In this document: piece by piece, positions 1 to 8,464 of the stretch | Position numbering within the stretch: the stretch's first letter is position 1 | How the letters are laid out: each line of letters begins with the position of its first letter | DNA from: Streptomyces fructofermentans | GTDB lineage: Bacteria; Actinomycetota; Actinomycetes; Streptomycetales; Streptomycetaceae | NCBI RefSeq assembly: GCF_014651055.1 | Contig: NZ_BMWD01000021.1 | Span: 109,144 to 173,143, forward strand | Reading direction: 5' to 3' | Length of the DNA: 64,000 bases | Notes under the pieces: model-generated | Told to the model about the DNA's origin: nothing | Seen by the model: the letters and a program-made list of their open reading frames with translations, nothing else | The model's database searches: none | Translations under genes and position numbers: made by a program

Positions 1-28
1 CCCGCCGCCGCTCGTTATCGTCCTTCTC

Positions 29-868
29 ATGCTGCGCGATTCCGGGAGGCGTCTCCCAGGTCCCCGACGAGCCCGCCTGCCGCTGCTGGCGGGCTTCGTC
101 GCGTTCATGGCCGCGCTGCCCCTGGCGGCCGCCTCCGCGGGCCCTTCCGGCTCCGCGGCGCCACTGATCGCGCGCACCTCCGACGGTGTCGTACGCGCCC
201 TGGGCGCCGGTCCCGCGGACCGTGCGCCCGGCGCCCGCCGAGCGGCCGGCTCCCCGGACTCGGCGGGCGCGGCGGGCGCCGCGGGCGGGCGGGACTCGGC
301 GAAAGCCGGATCCGCGGGCCTTGACGGTGCCGGGAGGAGCGCGGGACCGGCCGGGTCGGCGGGCGGGGCGGGACCGAGGAGCGGGGCGGACGCAGCCGGG
401 GCCGCGGGAGCGTCGAGGGGCGCGGGAGCGTCGAGGGGCGCGGGAGCGGCCGGGTCGGGCTCCGCCGACGGCGCGTCGTCCGCGTCGCGGGGCCGGGACT
501 CCTCGGGCGCTCCGGGATTCGTCCCGGGGCTCGCCGTCACGGCGGTGTGCGGCCCCGAGCTGACCGCGCCCGAGGGCGTCGAGGCCCAGACCTGTGTGCT
601 GACGCGCGGGCGCGACACCTGGGCGCGCACGTACTACCGGAACGCGACCGGTGCTCCCCTCACGTCCGTGCTGACCCTCATGGGACCGGCCGACCGCACG
701 GTCCTGATGCACTGCTCCACGGGTGCCGACGACGAGCCGGGGATGTGCGAGACATCGAGGGAGCGCACGGCCGGGGACGCGCGGGCGTACACGGCGGTCG
801 CGGAGTTCGCGGAAGGCGCCGACGGGCCGCTGCTGCTTCGCTCAGGGAGCAACTCACCTGTGCGGTAA
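29..868 (+). CDS. Secreted low-complexity protein, possibly 5'-truncated
   Basis: I do not recognise a family. The first ~40 residues look like a signal peptide: a basic start (LRDSGRRLPGPRRARL), a hydrophobic core (LLAGFVAFMAALPLAAA) and small residues before SAGPSG. Residues ~65-165 are a Gly/Ala/Ser-rich linker with repeated SRGAGA blocks. The last ~110 residues form a more ordinary domain with four cysteines (VCGP, QTCV, MHCS, GMCE) that could form disulfides outside the cell. The reading frame stays open to the left edge, so the true start may lie outside the window. A hairpin at 919-956 follows the stop. The next gene is convergent. Confidence 0.6.
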   Translation: MLRDSGRRLPGPRRARLPLLAGFVAFMAALPLAAASAGPSGSAAPLIARTSDGVVRALGAGPADRAPGARRAAGSPDSAGAAGAAGGRDSAKAGSAGLDGAGRSAGPAGSAGGAGPRSGADAAGAAGASRGAGASRGAGAAGSGSADGASSASRGRDSSGAPGFVPGLAVTAVCGPELTAPEGVEAQTCVLTRGRDTWARTYYRNATGAPLTSVLTLMGPADRTVLMHCSTGADDEPGMCETSRERTAGDARAYTAVAEFAEGADGPLLLRSGSNSPVR

Positions 869-918
869 GGGCGTTGAGGCCGACTGCGCCGGCGGTCCCG
901 GATTCGGGAATGAGAAGA

Positions 919-956
919 CCCGGTTGCTGGCGACGGGGGATGCACCAGCAACCGGG
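919..956 (+). terminator. Hairpin downstream of the first gene
   Basis: A 12-bp perfect stem (CCCGGTTGCTGG and its complement) encloses a 14-nt loop, 50 bp after the stop at 868 and before the convergent gene ending at 1121. There is no T-tract, as is usual for Streptomyces terminators. Confidence 0.6.
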
Positions 957-1120
957 CTACTCGAACGGTAACAAGAGATCGGCGGTTCGCAAATTCGATC
1001 TCGGCTATTCAGACACCGACTCTGCTCTTCCGACCGGGAGTTGTGACAGGAGTCACCTGGTCCGGCGGCCTGTCGTCCTGCTGACCGGTCGGTCAGCAGG
1101 AGGCGGCGGACCGGCGGACG

Positions 1121-2086
1121 TCAGCTGAGAGTGACCTGGCGGTTGGTGAGACCGCCGCGCGCCCGGCGCTCGTCCGGCGTGAGCGGGGTGTCCGCGGCCA
1201 GCGCGTCCGCGAGGCGCTCGGCGAACTCGGCGGCCGGCTTCTCCACGTCCTCGGCGGTGACGCCGGTCGGCAGGTCCCAGACGGGCACGGTGAGGCCGTG
1301 GGCGCGGAACGAGCCGACCAGGCGGGTGCCCTCCCCGAGGCTCGACCGGCCCGCCGCGTGCAGCCGCGCGAGGGCGTCCAGAAGCTGCTCCTCCCCGTGG
1401 GGCATGACCCAGCGCAGGTGGTTCTTGTCCGGCGTCTCGCACCAGTAGGCCGCGTCGACACCGGAGAGCTTCACGGTCGGGATGGCGGCGGCGTTGGCCC
1501 GCTCCAGGGAGGCGGTCACCTCGGTGTTCGCGTTCTGCGCGTCCGGGACCCAGAACTCGAAGCCTTCGTGCACAACTGGCTCGAACGGGCCTTCGGGCGT
1601 GAGCAGGTCCTGGAGCCGCGGCCCGTCGGCCGGGGCGCGGCGGCCCTGGACCGGGTTGCCGGGCTCCGAGGTGAGCGCGCGCTGCAGGGTGTCCGCCAGG
1701 TCGCGGCTGATGTCGCCGGACGCCGTGTCGTTCTGCAGGCCGATCAGGACCGAGCCGTCCTCGCGGCGCAGCGCGGGCCACGCCATGGGCAGCACGGTCG
1801 CGAGGGTGACCGACGGGACGCCCTCCGGGAGCCCCTCCTTCAGGTGCAGCTCGACGGTGGCCGCGGGCACCAGCTCGCGCAGCGCGACCCAGTCGCACTC
1901 GCCGGCCAGTCCCTCGAAGGGGCGGTGGACCAGCTCGGTCACCGCGTGCGCGGCGGCGCGGCCGTGGCAGGCCTTGTAGCGGCGGCCGCTGCCGCACGGG
2001 CAGGGCTCACGTGCCCCGACGACCGGGATTTCTCCATCCTTCAGCTGCGGCTGCTTGGCCTTCGTCTGGGGTCGCTTCTTGGCCAT
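1121..2086 (-). CDS. SEC-C motif protein, DUF5926 family
   Basis: This 321-residue protein starts with a basic stretch (MAKKRPQTKAK) and carries a SEC-C zinc motif at residues ~29-41 (EPCPCGSGRRYKACHG, ligands Cys29, Cys31, Cys40, His41). The same motif ends SecA and is found in several nucleic-acid or ribosome-associated proteins. The rest is an acidic soluble domain of the kind called DUF5926 in actinobacteria, whose function is unknown to me. There is no signal peptide or membrane segment. The ATG at 2086 is chosen because the basic N-terminus leads straight into the zinc motif. The 560-bp upstream gap is filled with repeats. Confidence 0.8.
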   Translation of the reverse strand: MAKKRPQTKAKQPQLKDGEIPVVGAREPCPCGSGRRYKACHGRAAAHAVTELVHRPFEGLAGECDWVALRELVPAATVELHLKEGLPEGVPSVTLATVLPMAWPALRREDGSVLIGLQNDTASGDISRDLADTLQRALTSEPGNPVQGRRAPADGPRLQDLLTPEGPFEPVVHEGFEFWVPDAQNANTEVTASLERANAAAIPTVKLSGVDAAYWCETPDKNHLRWVMPHGEEQLLDALARLHAAGRSSLGEGTRLVGSFRAHGLTVPVWDLPTGVTAEDVEKPAAEFAERLADALAADTPLTPDERRARGGLTNRQVTLS

Positions 2087-2313
2087 CGTGGATGTCTCCC
2101 GGTTACGGCTCGACTCGTACAGGGCGCGAGCCTATCCGCTTGTACGGGGACCGACGGGACCCTGTGGACAACGTGCCGCGTCGCGGCGGGAGCGGAGCCG
2201 CGGGTTCGTCCCGCAAGCGGGTCGTGCGTGCCGGTGCGTCCCGTTGTGCGCGGAGCCTCCGCCGCCGAGCCGACGGGGTGGCCGGGAGTGCCCCGCATCC
2301 CTGCCGTCCCGTG

Positions 2314-2368
2314 CGGTCGCGGACGTCCGTCCCGAGCCGGTCCTGGTGGCTCGGGACGTCCGCGACCG
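2314..2368. terminator. Long imperfect hairpin
   Basis: A 25-nt arm beginning CGGTCGCGGACGTCC pairs with a 21-nt arm ending GTCCGCGACCG. One 4-nt bulge interrupts the pairing and the loop is about 9 nt. It lies ~280 bp downstream of the ATPase gene ending at 2648 and upstream of the DUF5926 gene, so it may insulate the two same-strand genes. Confidence 0.5.
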
Positions 2369-2491
2369 TGCCCGTCGGGGTCGCCGGGGCGTCCACGGGT
2401 GGGCGGGCGCGTCCGGATGAAGAGGGCTTTCCGCCGCGCCGCCGGGGGCCGGGGCGTCCACCGGCGGGCGGGCCGTGCTCGTCGCGGTCAG

Positions 2492-2619
2492 CGGGGCGTC
2501 CACCGGCGGGTCTGTTCGGTCAACGCGGGCGGTCCGTCGTGCCCCGTCAGGTGACCGGGGCGTCCACCGGCGGGTCTGTTCGGGTGAGACGGGCGGTCCG
2601 CCGTGCCCCGTCAGGTGAC
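2492..2619. repeat. 64-bp direct tandem repeat, two copies plus decayed copies
   Basis: Copy A spans 2492-2555 and copy B spans 2556-2619, differing at a handful of positions. The shared core GGGGCGTCCACCGGCGGG also appears near 2450, and with two changes near 2386, so this is an array of about four units in successive decay. It lies in the 560-bp gap between the ATPase gene and the DUF5926 gene. I see no convincing coding frame in it. Confidence 0.8.
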
Positions 2620-2647
2620 CGGGGCACCGTGGCGCCCGCGGCGCTCC

Positions 2648-3187
2648 TCAGTCCAGGCCGTCGAAGGCGTCCCCGAAGTCCAGGTCGGGCATCGCGGACA
2701 CCGACTGGGCCGGTACGCGGGGCGCGAAGTCCTCGCGGCGCGGCCCGGCGGCGTCCTTGTGCACCACGACCCACACCGTGACCTCGCCCAGGGTGTCGTC
2801 CCGGACGCCCCATTCGACGGCGAGCGCCGTGATGATGTTCAGCCCCCGACCGCCGCGCGCGGTGACCGAGGGCGTGGCCGGAACCGGTCGGGTCGGACCA
2901 CCCCCGTCCGTGACCTCGACGGTGAGCCCGCCGGTCGGGTCGACGTGCCACGCGGCCCGGACGTCGCCGTCCCCGGCCAGGGCGTCACCCAGTGGCCTGC
3001 CGTGCCGGCAGGCGTTGCTCAGCAGTTCGGAAAGGATCAGCACGGCATCGTCGATGACCGATTCCGCCACACCGCCGGTGCGCAGCTGAGCCCGCATCCG
3101 GTGTCTTGCTTCCCCCACGCCCGCAGGGCCATGGGGTACGGCCATGCTCGACGACGTGGGCACCTCCTGTGCCACCACCAACGCCAC
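2648..3187 (-). CDS. ATP-binding protein of the anti-sigma serine kinase (RsbW) type
   Basis: A 179-residue GHKL-fold ATPase. The N-box is visible in LILSELLSNACRHG, the G1 box in EVTDGGGP and the G2 region in GRGLNIITALAVEWGV. Streptomyces genomes carry dozens of such RsbW-like proteins, which may phosphorylate STAS-domain antagonists or bind sigma factors. The partner is not indicated here; the STAS gene at 39.4 kb is too far away for context to link them. I place the start at the GTG at 3187 because an AAGGAGG Shine-Dalgarno sits 7-8 nt upstream. The frame is open further up to 3274, but that part looks non-coding. Confidence 0.8.
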   Translation of the reverse strand: MALVVAQEVPTSSSMAVPHGPAGVGEARHRMRAQLRTGGVAESVIDDAVLILSELLSNACRHGRPLGDALAGDGDVRAAWHVDPTGGLTVEVTDGGGPTRPVPATPSVTARGGRGLNIITALAVEWGVRDDTLGEVTVWVVVHKDAAGPRREDFAPRVPAQSVSAMPDLDFGDAFDGLD

Positions 3188-3395
3188 CCCCGAGACCTCC
3201 TTCGCCCCACGCCACGGTGTGGATGCCCCTCCGGGCTGGACCGGAAACCGGCCAATGCACGTGCAGTGACGCACTCGTAACGATCGAATACGGAGCGAAC
3301 GCGCCGGAGCACTCCCTGTGACCGCCCGGCGGGAACGCGCCGTCGTGGCCGGACGGGCGCGGTCCGCGCCCGTCGTGCGGGGAGGAGACCGCAGG

Positions 3396-4208
3396 TCAGC
3401 GGCCCAGTCGGTGCAGTACCGCGGACGGGCGGTTGGTGATGATCGCGTCGACGCCCAGTTCGACGCAGAGGTCGATGTCGTCCGGTTCGTTCACCGTCCA
3501 CACATGGACCCGGTGCCCCGCGCGCTTCAGGCGCGCGATGTACGCAGGGTGACCGCGGACGATCCGCATCGAGGGCCCGGCGATCCCCACGCCGGCCGGC
3601 AGCCGTCCGTCGCGCAGCCGAGGCGAGACGAACTGCAGCAGGTAGACCGTCGGCAGGGCCGGCGAGGCGAGATGGACGCGGTGCAGCGAGCGCGCGGAGA
3701 AGCTCATGACGCGTACGGGGGATTCGGCGGCCGAGGGCGGGGAGTCGAGGCCGAACCGCTTCAGCAGGGTCAGCAGGCGCTCCTCGACCTGCCCCGCCCA
3801 GCGCGTCGGGTGCTTCGTCTCGATGGCGAGTTCCACACGGCGGCCGGCGTCGGCGACGAGTTCCAGCAGCCGCTCCAGAGTGAGGACGGACTGCTCCTCC
3901 CAGGACGGGGGGCGCCGCTGCTCCCAGTCGGGGGCCTCGTCACGGTTCTTCCAGGAGCCGAAGTCGAGGGCGGCGAGATCGGCGAGCTCCAGGGCGGAGA
4001 CCGCGCCGCGGCCGTTGGAGGTGCGGTTCACGCGGCGGTCGTGGACGCAGACGAGATGTCCGTCCGCGGTCAGTCTCACATCGCACTCCAGGGCGTCGGC
4101 CCCGTCCTCGATGGCCTTCCGGTAAGCCGCCAGTGTGTGCTCGGGGGCTTCCTCCGAGGCTCCGCGGTGGGCGACGACCTGGATCTGGTGCTGTCGTGCG
4201 TGGGTCAC
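3396..4208 (-). CDS. Glycerophosphodiester phosphodiesterase
   Basis: A 270-residue TIM-barrel GDPD enzyme that hydrolyses glycerophosphodiesters to glycerol-3-phosphate and an alcohol. Catalytic landmarks are in place: VVAHRGA (His14, Arg15), ALECDVRL (Glu41, Asp43), LVCVHD (His56) and the later AIETKH. The C-terminal part contains VHVWTVNEPDDI, typical of the family. No signal peptide is seen, so it is predicted to be cytoplasmic. It starts with a GTG at 4208 and diverges from the HtrA gene across a 280-bp gap. That gap contains an unusually AT-rich patch (GATATAAATAGAG near 4288) likely to be promoter DNA. Confidence 0.92.
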   Translation of the reverse strand: MTHARQHQIQVVAHRGASEEAPEHTLAAYRKAIEDGADALECDVRLTADGHLVCVHDRRVNRTSNGRGAVSALELADLAALDFGSWKNRDEAPDWEQRRPPSWEEQSVLTLERLLELVADAGRRVELAIETKHPTRWAGQVEERLLTLLKRFGLDSPPSAAESPVRVMSFSARSLHRVHLASPALPTVYLLQFVSPRLRDGRLPAGVGIAGPSMRIVRGHPAYIARLKRAGHRVHVWTVNEPDDIDLCVELGVDAIITNRPSAVLHRLGR

Positions 4209-4487
4209 CGCGTCATGGTGTCACCGTGAATGGGTAGGCGTGAGGCGGTGACCCAGGACATGCAATCGTTTTGTCGTACGTGTCCGATATAAATAGAGAT
4301 CCCGGAGTCACAGGGACCGCTTATGGCGCCCTGACGTCCCGTGGGAAAAGCTGACGGCATACAAAAGCACATGCGTAACTGCATCGTGCCGGTTCCTGAT
4401 CGTTCGCGCAGGGGGCGTATGACCCCGCACGACTGAACGTGACCGGAAGTGACCTGACTGAACAGCCGTGGATCGAGAGGAAGAGCT
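4209..4487. promoter_or_regulatory. Divergent promoter region, GDPD / HtrA
   Basis: This gap between divergent genes includes an AT-rich island around 4268-4300 (CGTTTTGTCG, GATATAAATAG), far below local GC and suitable for a sigma-dependent promoter. A TGACC-rich stretch (GTGACCGGAAGTGACCTGAC) begins at 4439, about 50 bp before the HtrA start. It contains GTGACC twice, 11 bp apart, and could be a regulator site. No regulator is assigned. Confidence 0.45.
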
Positions 4488-5960
4488 GTGAGCACCGAGA
4501 ACGAGGGCACTGCGGTACCCCCGGCCCCGTCTGCACCCCCCGTGCCGGTGGACACCTCCGCTGCTTCCGTGCCTCCGGAGCAGGCGCCCGGGCCGGGTTC
4601 CCACGGGGCGGCGCCGGCCGGCCACGACTGGCCCGCCCCGACGCACGAGGCGCACTCCCCGCAGGGCGCGCCGACCGCCACGCTGCCCCATGTGCCCCCG
4701 GGCGCTCCCGAGGGCGCGGGTCCGGCACCCGAGGGGGGCGCGTGGCCGCCTCCCCCGCCGCCCACCCCCTCGTACTCGGGCGGTGGAGGCTCAGGGGACG
4801 GCTGGGGCTCGTCCTACCAGCAGCCCGCGCCGAAGTCCGGCGGCGGTCGCGGCGGCCTCGTCGCCGCGGTGCTGGTCGCCGCGCTGATCGCCGGCGGTGT
4901 CGGCGGCGGCATCGGCTACTGGGCCGCGGACCGCAACGACGACTCCTCCGGCTCGACGACGGTCTCCGCCCCCAGCGGCGGCGGCGACCTCAAGCGCGAC
5001 CCCGGCACGGTCGCGGGTGTGGCCGCCACGGCCCTGCCGAGCACCGTGACCATCGAGGCCGAGGGCAGCAACGGCGAGGGCGGCACGGGCACGGGCTTCG
5101 TCTTCGACACCCAGGGCCACATCCTCACCAACAACCACGTCGTGGCGGAGGCCGTCGAGAACGGCAAGCTCTCGGCGACCTTCTCGAACGGCAAGAAGTA
5201 CGACGCCGAGGTGGTCGGCCACGCCCAGGGCTACGACGTGGCGGTCATCAAGCTCAAGAAGGCGCCGGCCGGACTCAAGCCGCTGCCCCTCGGCAACTCG
5301 GACAAGGTGGCGGTCGGCGACTCGACGATCGCGATCGGCGCCCCCTTCGGCCTGTCGAACACGGTGACCACGGGCATCATCAGCGCGAAGAACCGCCCGG
5401 TGGCCTCCAGCGACGGCAGCTCCGGCAGCAAGGCGTCCTACATGAGCGCCCTGCAGACCGACGCCTCGATCAACCCGGGCAACTCCGGAGGTCCCCTCCT
5501 GGACGCCAAGGGCTCGGTGATCGGCATCAACTCCGCGATCCAGTCCACCAGCGGCGGCCTCGGCGGCACCAGCCAGTCCGGTTCCATCGGCCTGGGCTTC
5601 GCGATCCCGGTCAACCAGGCGAAGAACGTCGCCCAGGAGCTGATCAGGACCGGCGAGCCCGTCTACCCGGTGATCGGCGCCTCGGTCTTCCTGGAGGAGG
5701 GCACGGGCGGCGCGAAGATCACGGAGCAGGGTGCGAGCGGCTCCGACGCGGTCACTCCCGGCGGCCCCGCCGACAAGGCGGGCCTGAAGCCGGGCGACGT
5801 CATCACCAAGCTCGACGACCGGGTGATCGACAGCGGTCCCACCCTCATCGGTGAGATCTGGACCCACAAGCCGGGCGACACCGTCGAACTGACCTACACC
5901 CGCGACGGGAAGCAGCAGACCGCCGAACTGACCCTGGGGCAGCGCAAGGGCGACAGCTGA
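4488..5960 (+). CDS. Membrane-anchored HtrA/DegP-type serine protease with PDZ domain
   Basis: A 490-residue S1C protease acting outside the membrane in protein quality control. The order is a Pro/Ala-rich cytoplasmic N-terminus (1-120), one membrane segment (~122-146, GGLVAAVLVAALIAGG), a trypsin-like domain and a C-terminal PDZ domain (~385-480). The catalytic triad is visible as His217 (TNNHVV), Asp250 (GYDVAVIKL) and Ser333 (NPGNSGGPLL). The start at 4488 gives the usual family length. A Shine-Dalgarno-like GAGAGGAAGAG stretch lies upstream. It stands alone, followed by tRNA-Ser. Streptomyces HtrA genes are often controlled by the CssRS two-component system, but no such genes are next to it. 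Confidence 0.95.
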   Translation: MSTENEGTAVPPAPSAPPVPVDTSAASVPPEQAPGPGSHGAAPAGHDWPAPTHEAHSPQGAPTATLPHVPPGAPEGAGPAPEGGAWPPPPPPTPSYSGGGGSGDGWGSSYQQPAPKSGGGRGGLVAAVLVAALIAGGVGGGIGYWAADRNDDSSGSTTVSAPSGGGDLKRDPGTVAGVAATALPSTVTIEAEGSNGEGGTGTGFVFDTQGHILTNNHVVAEAVENGKLSATFSNGKKYDAEVVGHAQGYDVAVIKLKKAPAGLKPLPLGNSDKVAVGDSTIAIGAPFGLSNTVTTGIISAKNRPVASSDGSSGSKASYMSALQTDASINPGNSGGPLLDAKGSVIGINSAIQSTSGGLGGTSQSGSIGLGFAIPVNQAKNVAQELIRTGEPVYPVIGASVFLEEGTGGAKITEQGASGSDAVTPGGPADKAGLKPGDVITKLDDRVIDSGPTLIGEIWTHKPGDTVELTYTRDGKQQTAELTLGQRKGDS

Positions 5961-6001
5961 CCCGTTACTCTTGACCCCGCGCCGATCTCCGGACGGCGCG
6001 G

Positions 6002-6088
6002 GGTGGGTTGCCCGAGCGGCCTAAGGGAACGGTCTTGAAAACCGTCGTGGCAGCGATGTCACCGTGGGTTCAAATCCCACACCCACCG
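6002..6088 (+). tRNA. tRNA-Ser(UGA)
   Basis: An 87-nt class II tRNA. The acceptor GGTGGGT pairs with ACCCACC (6081-6087) and the discriminator is G6088. The anticodon stem ACGGT/ACCGT (6029-6033, 6041-6045) holds loop CTTGAAA with anticodon TGA at 6036-6038. The T-arm is GTGGG-TTCAAAT-CCCAC (6064-6080). The long variable arm expected for serine tRNAs is present. CCA is not encoded. Confidence 0.97.
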
Positions 6089-6093
6089 CAGGT

Positions 6094-6132
6094 GAACGGC
6101 CCCCGACCGGATGGATCGGTCGGGGGCCGTTC
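6094..6132 (+). terminator. Terminator of tRNA-Ser(UGA)
   Basis: A perfect 16-bp stem (GAACGGCCCCCGACCG and its complement) has a 7-nt loop and begins 5 nt after the tRNA. Confidence 0.9.
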
Positions 6133-6164
6133 CCATGCCCGCCGCGGAGAGGACTCGCGGCTTC

Positions 6165-6303
6165 CTCCAGCAGCACCCCTCCAGGAGCCTCCGGCCGGCG
6201 GACGCCCATCTCAACCACCCGAGATGCCGCAGTCCTTGGCAGGTACGCGGGCGAGTTCACACGCGGCCGCGTCCTCCTGGCCCACGGAGGGGTGCTGCTG
6301 GAG
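6165..6303. repeat. Long-range 18-bp inverted repeat
   Basis: CTCCAGCAGCACCCCTCC at 6165-6182 is exactly complementary to 6286-6303, with about 100 nt between. Inside lies a smaller dyad, CATCTC...GAGATG, near 6208-6227. The 435-bp gap between the tRNA and the next gene has no convincing ORF. It contains this structure and the hairpin at 6392-6429. Confidence 0.75.
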
Positions 6304-6391
6304 ATGCGCCGCCGTCGCGCCGGACGTGCCGTTGCGCCGCGCCGCCGGCTCCGGGGCCTCCCCGCAGGCGGAGCCGTCCGGCCCGGTACGC

Positions 6392-6429
6392 CGGACGGGG
6401 TGCCTCTCATGTGAGAGGCACCCCGTCCG
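6392..6429. terminator. 18-bp hairpin, likely bidirectional terminator
   Basis: A near-perfect palindrome: CGGACGGGGTGCCTCTCA, then TG, then the exact complement. It lies ~95 bp downstream of the minus-strand gene ending at 6524 and downstream of the plus-strand tRNA, a good position to stop transcription from both sides. Confidence 0.75.
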
Positions 6430-6523
6430 TTCGCGCCCTGCCTTGTCCTGTGTCCTGGTCCGGCCGTCTCCGTCCGCGGTCAGTGCGTGCGGCCGACCCG
6501 CAGTCGGGTCCACGAGCCCCTCG

Positions 6524-6844
6524 TCATCCTTCTCCCGTGGCTCCACGCGCTTCGTCGGCGGTGAGGGGGACCGCGTCCTTCGACGAGCCCCTGCGGGCGG
6601 CCGACCGGGTCAGGGCCCACGCCACCAGGGCGGTGACCAGGCTCGCCGCCGCGGCGACCAGGCCGGTCGTCGCGCTGACCGATTCGATGGTGGCGGTCAC
6701 GGGTACGGCCTCGCCCTCCCCGTCCGAACCGATGGGGTGCACACCCCACTCGTCGAAGAAACTGAGCAGTTGGCTCATGCCGAACATGGCGAGCGACACT
6801 GCGAACAACTGACCTGCGACGCCCCAGAGGCGGCTGCTCTTCAT
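6524..6844 (-). CDS. Small membrane protein, unknown function
   Basis: A 106-residue protein that I do not recognise. It has two hydrophobic segments: residues ~7-28 (WGVAGQLFAVSLAMFGMSQLL) and ~61-79 (GLVAAAASLVTALVAWAL). A short acidic loop lies between them and the C-terminus is polar and basic. The start at 6844 (MKSSRLWG) is the first ATG that puts the hydrophobic segment at the N-terminus. The frame is open much further upstream, but that part overlaps the primase gene and has no membrane or family features. It is 90 bp downstream of the primase gene on the same strand and could be cotranscribed with it. Confidence 0.6.
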   Translation of the reverse strand: MKSSRLWGVAGQLFAVSLAMFGMSQLLSFFDEWGVHPIGSDGEGEAVPVTATIESVSATTGLVAAAASLVTALVAWALTRSAARRGSSKDAVPLTADEARGATGEG

Positions 6845-6933
6845 CCGCAGGACGGTACAAGAGAGCCGCCCCCGAGGGCGATGGGGGTCGTTGATTTTCT
6901 CGGTGGGTCCGCGGCTCCGCCCCTGTCGGCGCC

Positions 6934-7833
6934 TCAGCTCTCCTCCGGTACGGAGCCGGGGCCCGCGTCCGGGTGGCGTGGTGTCATGCGGGACGCCGAG
7001 ACGATCGTCGAGCGGGCCTCGCGTTCGGTGAGGCCCGTGCGGACGGCAGCGGCGACGAGGGCCTCGGTGAGTTCCGGGCCGAGTCCGTTCTCGTACGCGC
7101 GGCAAGCGGCCCAGAACAGCCGGGTGTTGCGCTGCCCCTCGTGCGCGGCGAGGACGAACTGGACCAGTCCCTGCCCGTGCCGGTCCGCCGCGAGGAGCGC
7201 GGGCTGCCGGTTGCGGGGCGGTGGCATGAGCAGGGGCAGCAGCGAGGCCGGACAGCGGGCGGGCGCGAGATGGGCGGTGCCCGGCGCCGTGCCGTAGACG
7301 CCGTGCCCGGTGCGGGACCCCGGTCCGACCAGGTAGCCGCCCGCGCCGCGGATGTCGATGCCGGGGGCCAGCCGGCTCGCGGAGTTGGGGACGACGATGC
7401 CGGGCGGGCCGCTCAGCCAGACGTGGCGACCGCCGCTGGGGGTCAGGACGACGACCGTCTCGGGGATCGTGAACAGGTGGCGCAGGGCCAGTTCGCGCAG
7501 GGCCGCCGACGAGTCCGTACCGGATTTGGTGTCGAGGTCGATGCCGATGAGGCGGTGCGGCTCCAGGCCGCAGGCGATGCCGTAGCCGGTGGCCCAAGGG
7601 GCGGCGGCGAAGAGTTCGCGGATACGTCGTGGGTCGGTCGAGGCGTCGTACACCCCGTGCCCGAAGCGCCCGCACTCCCCGTGGCAGAGGGGCGCCGCCG
7701 GGTCGTCGCGGTGGGGTGAGCGCAGGGCGGGGAGCTTGGTGCGGGACAGCGGGATGACCGCCAGCCCGCGTTCGGCGGCGGACAGGGCGTGTGCGAGGGC
7801 CAGCGTCGTGGCCTGCCGGTCGATGGTGGCCAT
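6934..7833 (-). CDS. Bifunctional DNA primase/polymerase (Prim-Pol) domain protein
   Basis: A 299-residue protein with the archaeo-eukaryotic-primase-like Prim-Pol fold found in plasmids, phages and integrative elements. Visible landmarks are the N-terminal LSAAERGLAVIPLSRTKLPA, the acidic metal-binding motif LIGIDLDTKSG and the TPSGGRHVWL strand-turn with its histidine. No helicase domain follows, so any replication role would need a partner. The ATG at 7833 is at the edge of the conserved domain. Such genes occur as stand-alone conserved genes in Streptomyces as well as in integrative elements. Here the tRNA-Ser gene 850 bp away is the only other hint of an element, and no integrase is present. 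Confidence 0.85.
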   Translation of the reverse strand: MATIDRQATTLALAHALSAAERGLAVIPLSRTKLPALRSPHRDDPAAPLCHGECGRFGHGVYDASTDPRRIRELFAAAPWATGYGIACGLEPHRLIGIDLDTKSGTDSSAALRELALRHLFTIPETVVVLTPSGGRHVWLSGPPGIVVPNSASRLAPGIDIRGAGGYLVGPGSRTGHGVYGTAPGTAHLAPARCPASLLPLLMPPPRNRQPALLAADRHGQGLVQFVLAAHEGQRNTRLFWAACRAYENGLGPELTEALVAAAVRTGLTEREARSTIVSASRMTPRHPDAGPGSVPEES

Positions 7834-8047
7834 GGCTCTATTTTCGTACGAGTGTTCGAGAAAGGGAAGAGGTCCGGGGTCCTGAAGCGGGAGTGGGCCG
7901 AGTCGCGTCGGGGTGCGCGCGGATGGGGCTCGGGGTGCGCGCCGAGAGGGTGCGGAGAGGGCTGGGGCGCATGCCGGGAGGAGCGCGGAAACCGGCCTCG
8001 CGGGGACGGCCGGGGAAGCCACCGGAACGCTTCGCCCCCACCGCGGC

Positions 8048-8116
8048 GCACGGGATCGAGGCGTCCGCGCCGCCCTGAACCCGCACGGGATCGACGCGTC
8101 CACGTCGCGCTGAACC
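8048..8116. repeat. 35-bp tandem repeat, two copies
   Basis: GCACGGGATCGAGGCGTCC begins at 8048 and a diverged copy (GCACGGGATCGACGCGTCC) begins at 8083. Both end in CTGAACC. The repeat lies in the 800-bp gap between the divergent Prim-Pol and acyl-CoA dehydrogenase genes. I see no gene in 7834-8329. Confidence 0.7.
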
Positions 8117-8329
8117 GCGAGTTCGTGCCGGTTGAGGGGTTTATCGACATGTCATCACGCTTGCGAGCGAATCGCGGCTTCCGGGGTGGTTCACCGGGGT
8201 TCCGTGGGCAACTCTGATCTCGCGACGTCGAGACGGACGCCGGGGCGGTCGGCCGACCACCCGGGAGCAGGTCCTGCCCGGCCGGCCGGTCCACGGCCGG
8301 TGCGTACCACCGCTTCTGGAGGAGCAGAC

Positions 8330-8389
8330 ATGGCACGCATCCGTACGGGCCGCGCTCGCGCCGCCCTCGACCTCGTCGAACTGCGGTGA
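8330..8389 (+). CDS. Candidate 19-residue leader peptide or small protein
   Basis: An ATG with an excellent Shine-Dalgarno (GGAGGAG at 8318-8324, 5-nt spacing) opens a 19-codon ORF reading MARIRTGRARAALDLVELR and stopping with TGA. It has five arginines. A 17-bp terminator hairpin follows 75 nt later, and the acyl-CoA dehydrogenase operon starts 246 bp downstream. This arrangement is compatible with an attenuator leader or a free-standing small mRNA. It does not match the cysteine-containing sulfur leader peptides I know from Streptomyces. Translation is not proven. Confidence 0.4.
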   Translation: MARIRTGRARAALDLVELR

Positions 8390-8464
8390 GCCGGCGGCCG
8401 TCGGGGACTGGAGACCCCCGGCGGTCCTGACCTCCCTGGTGGGGGTGCTTCAAGGGTCGTAACG

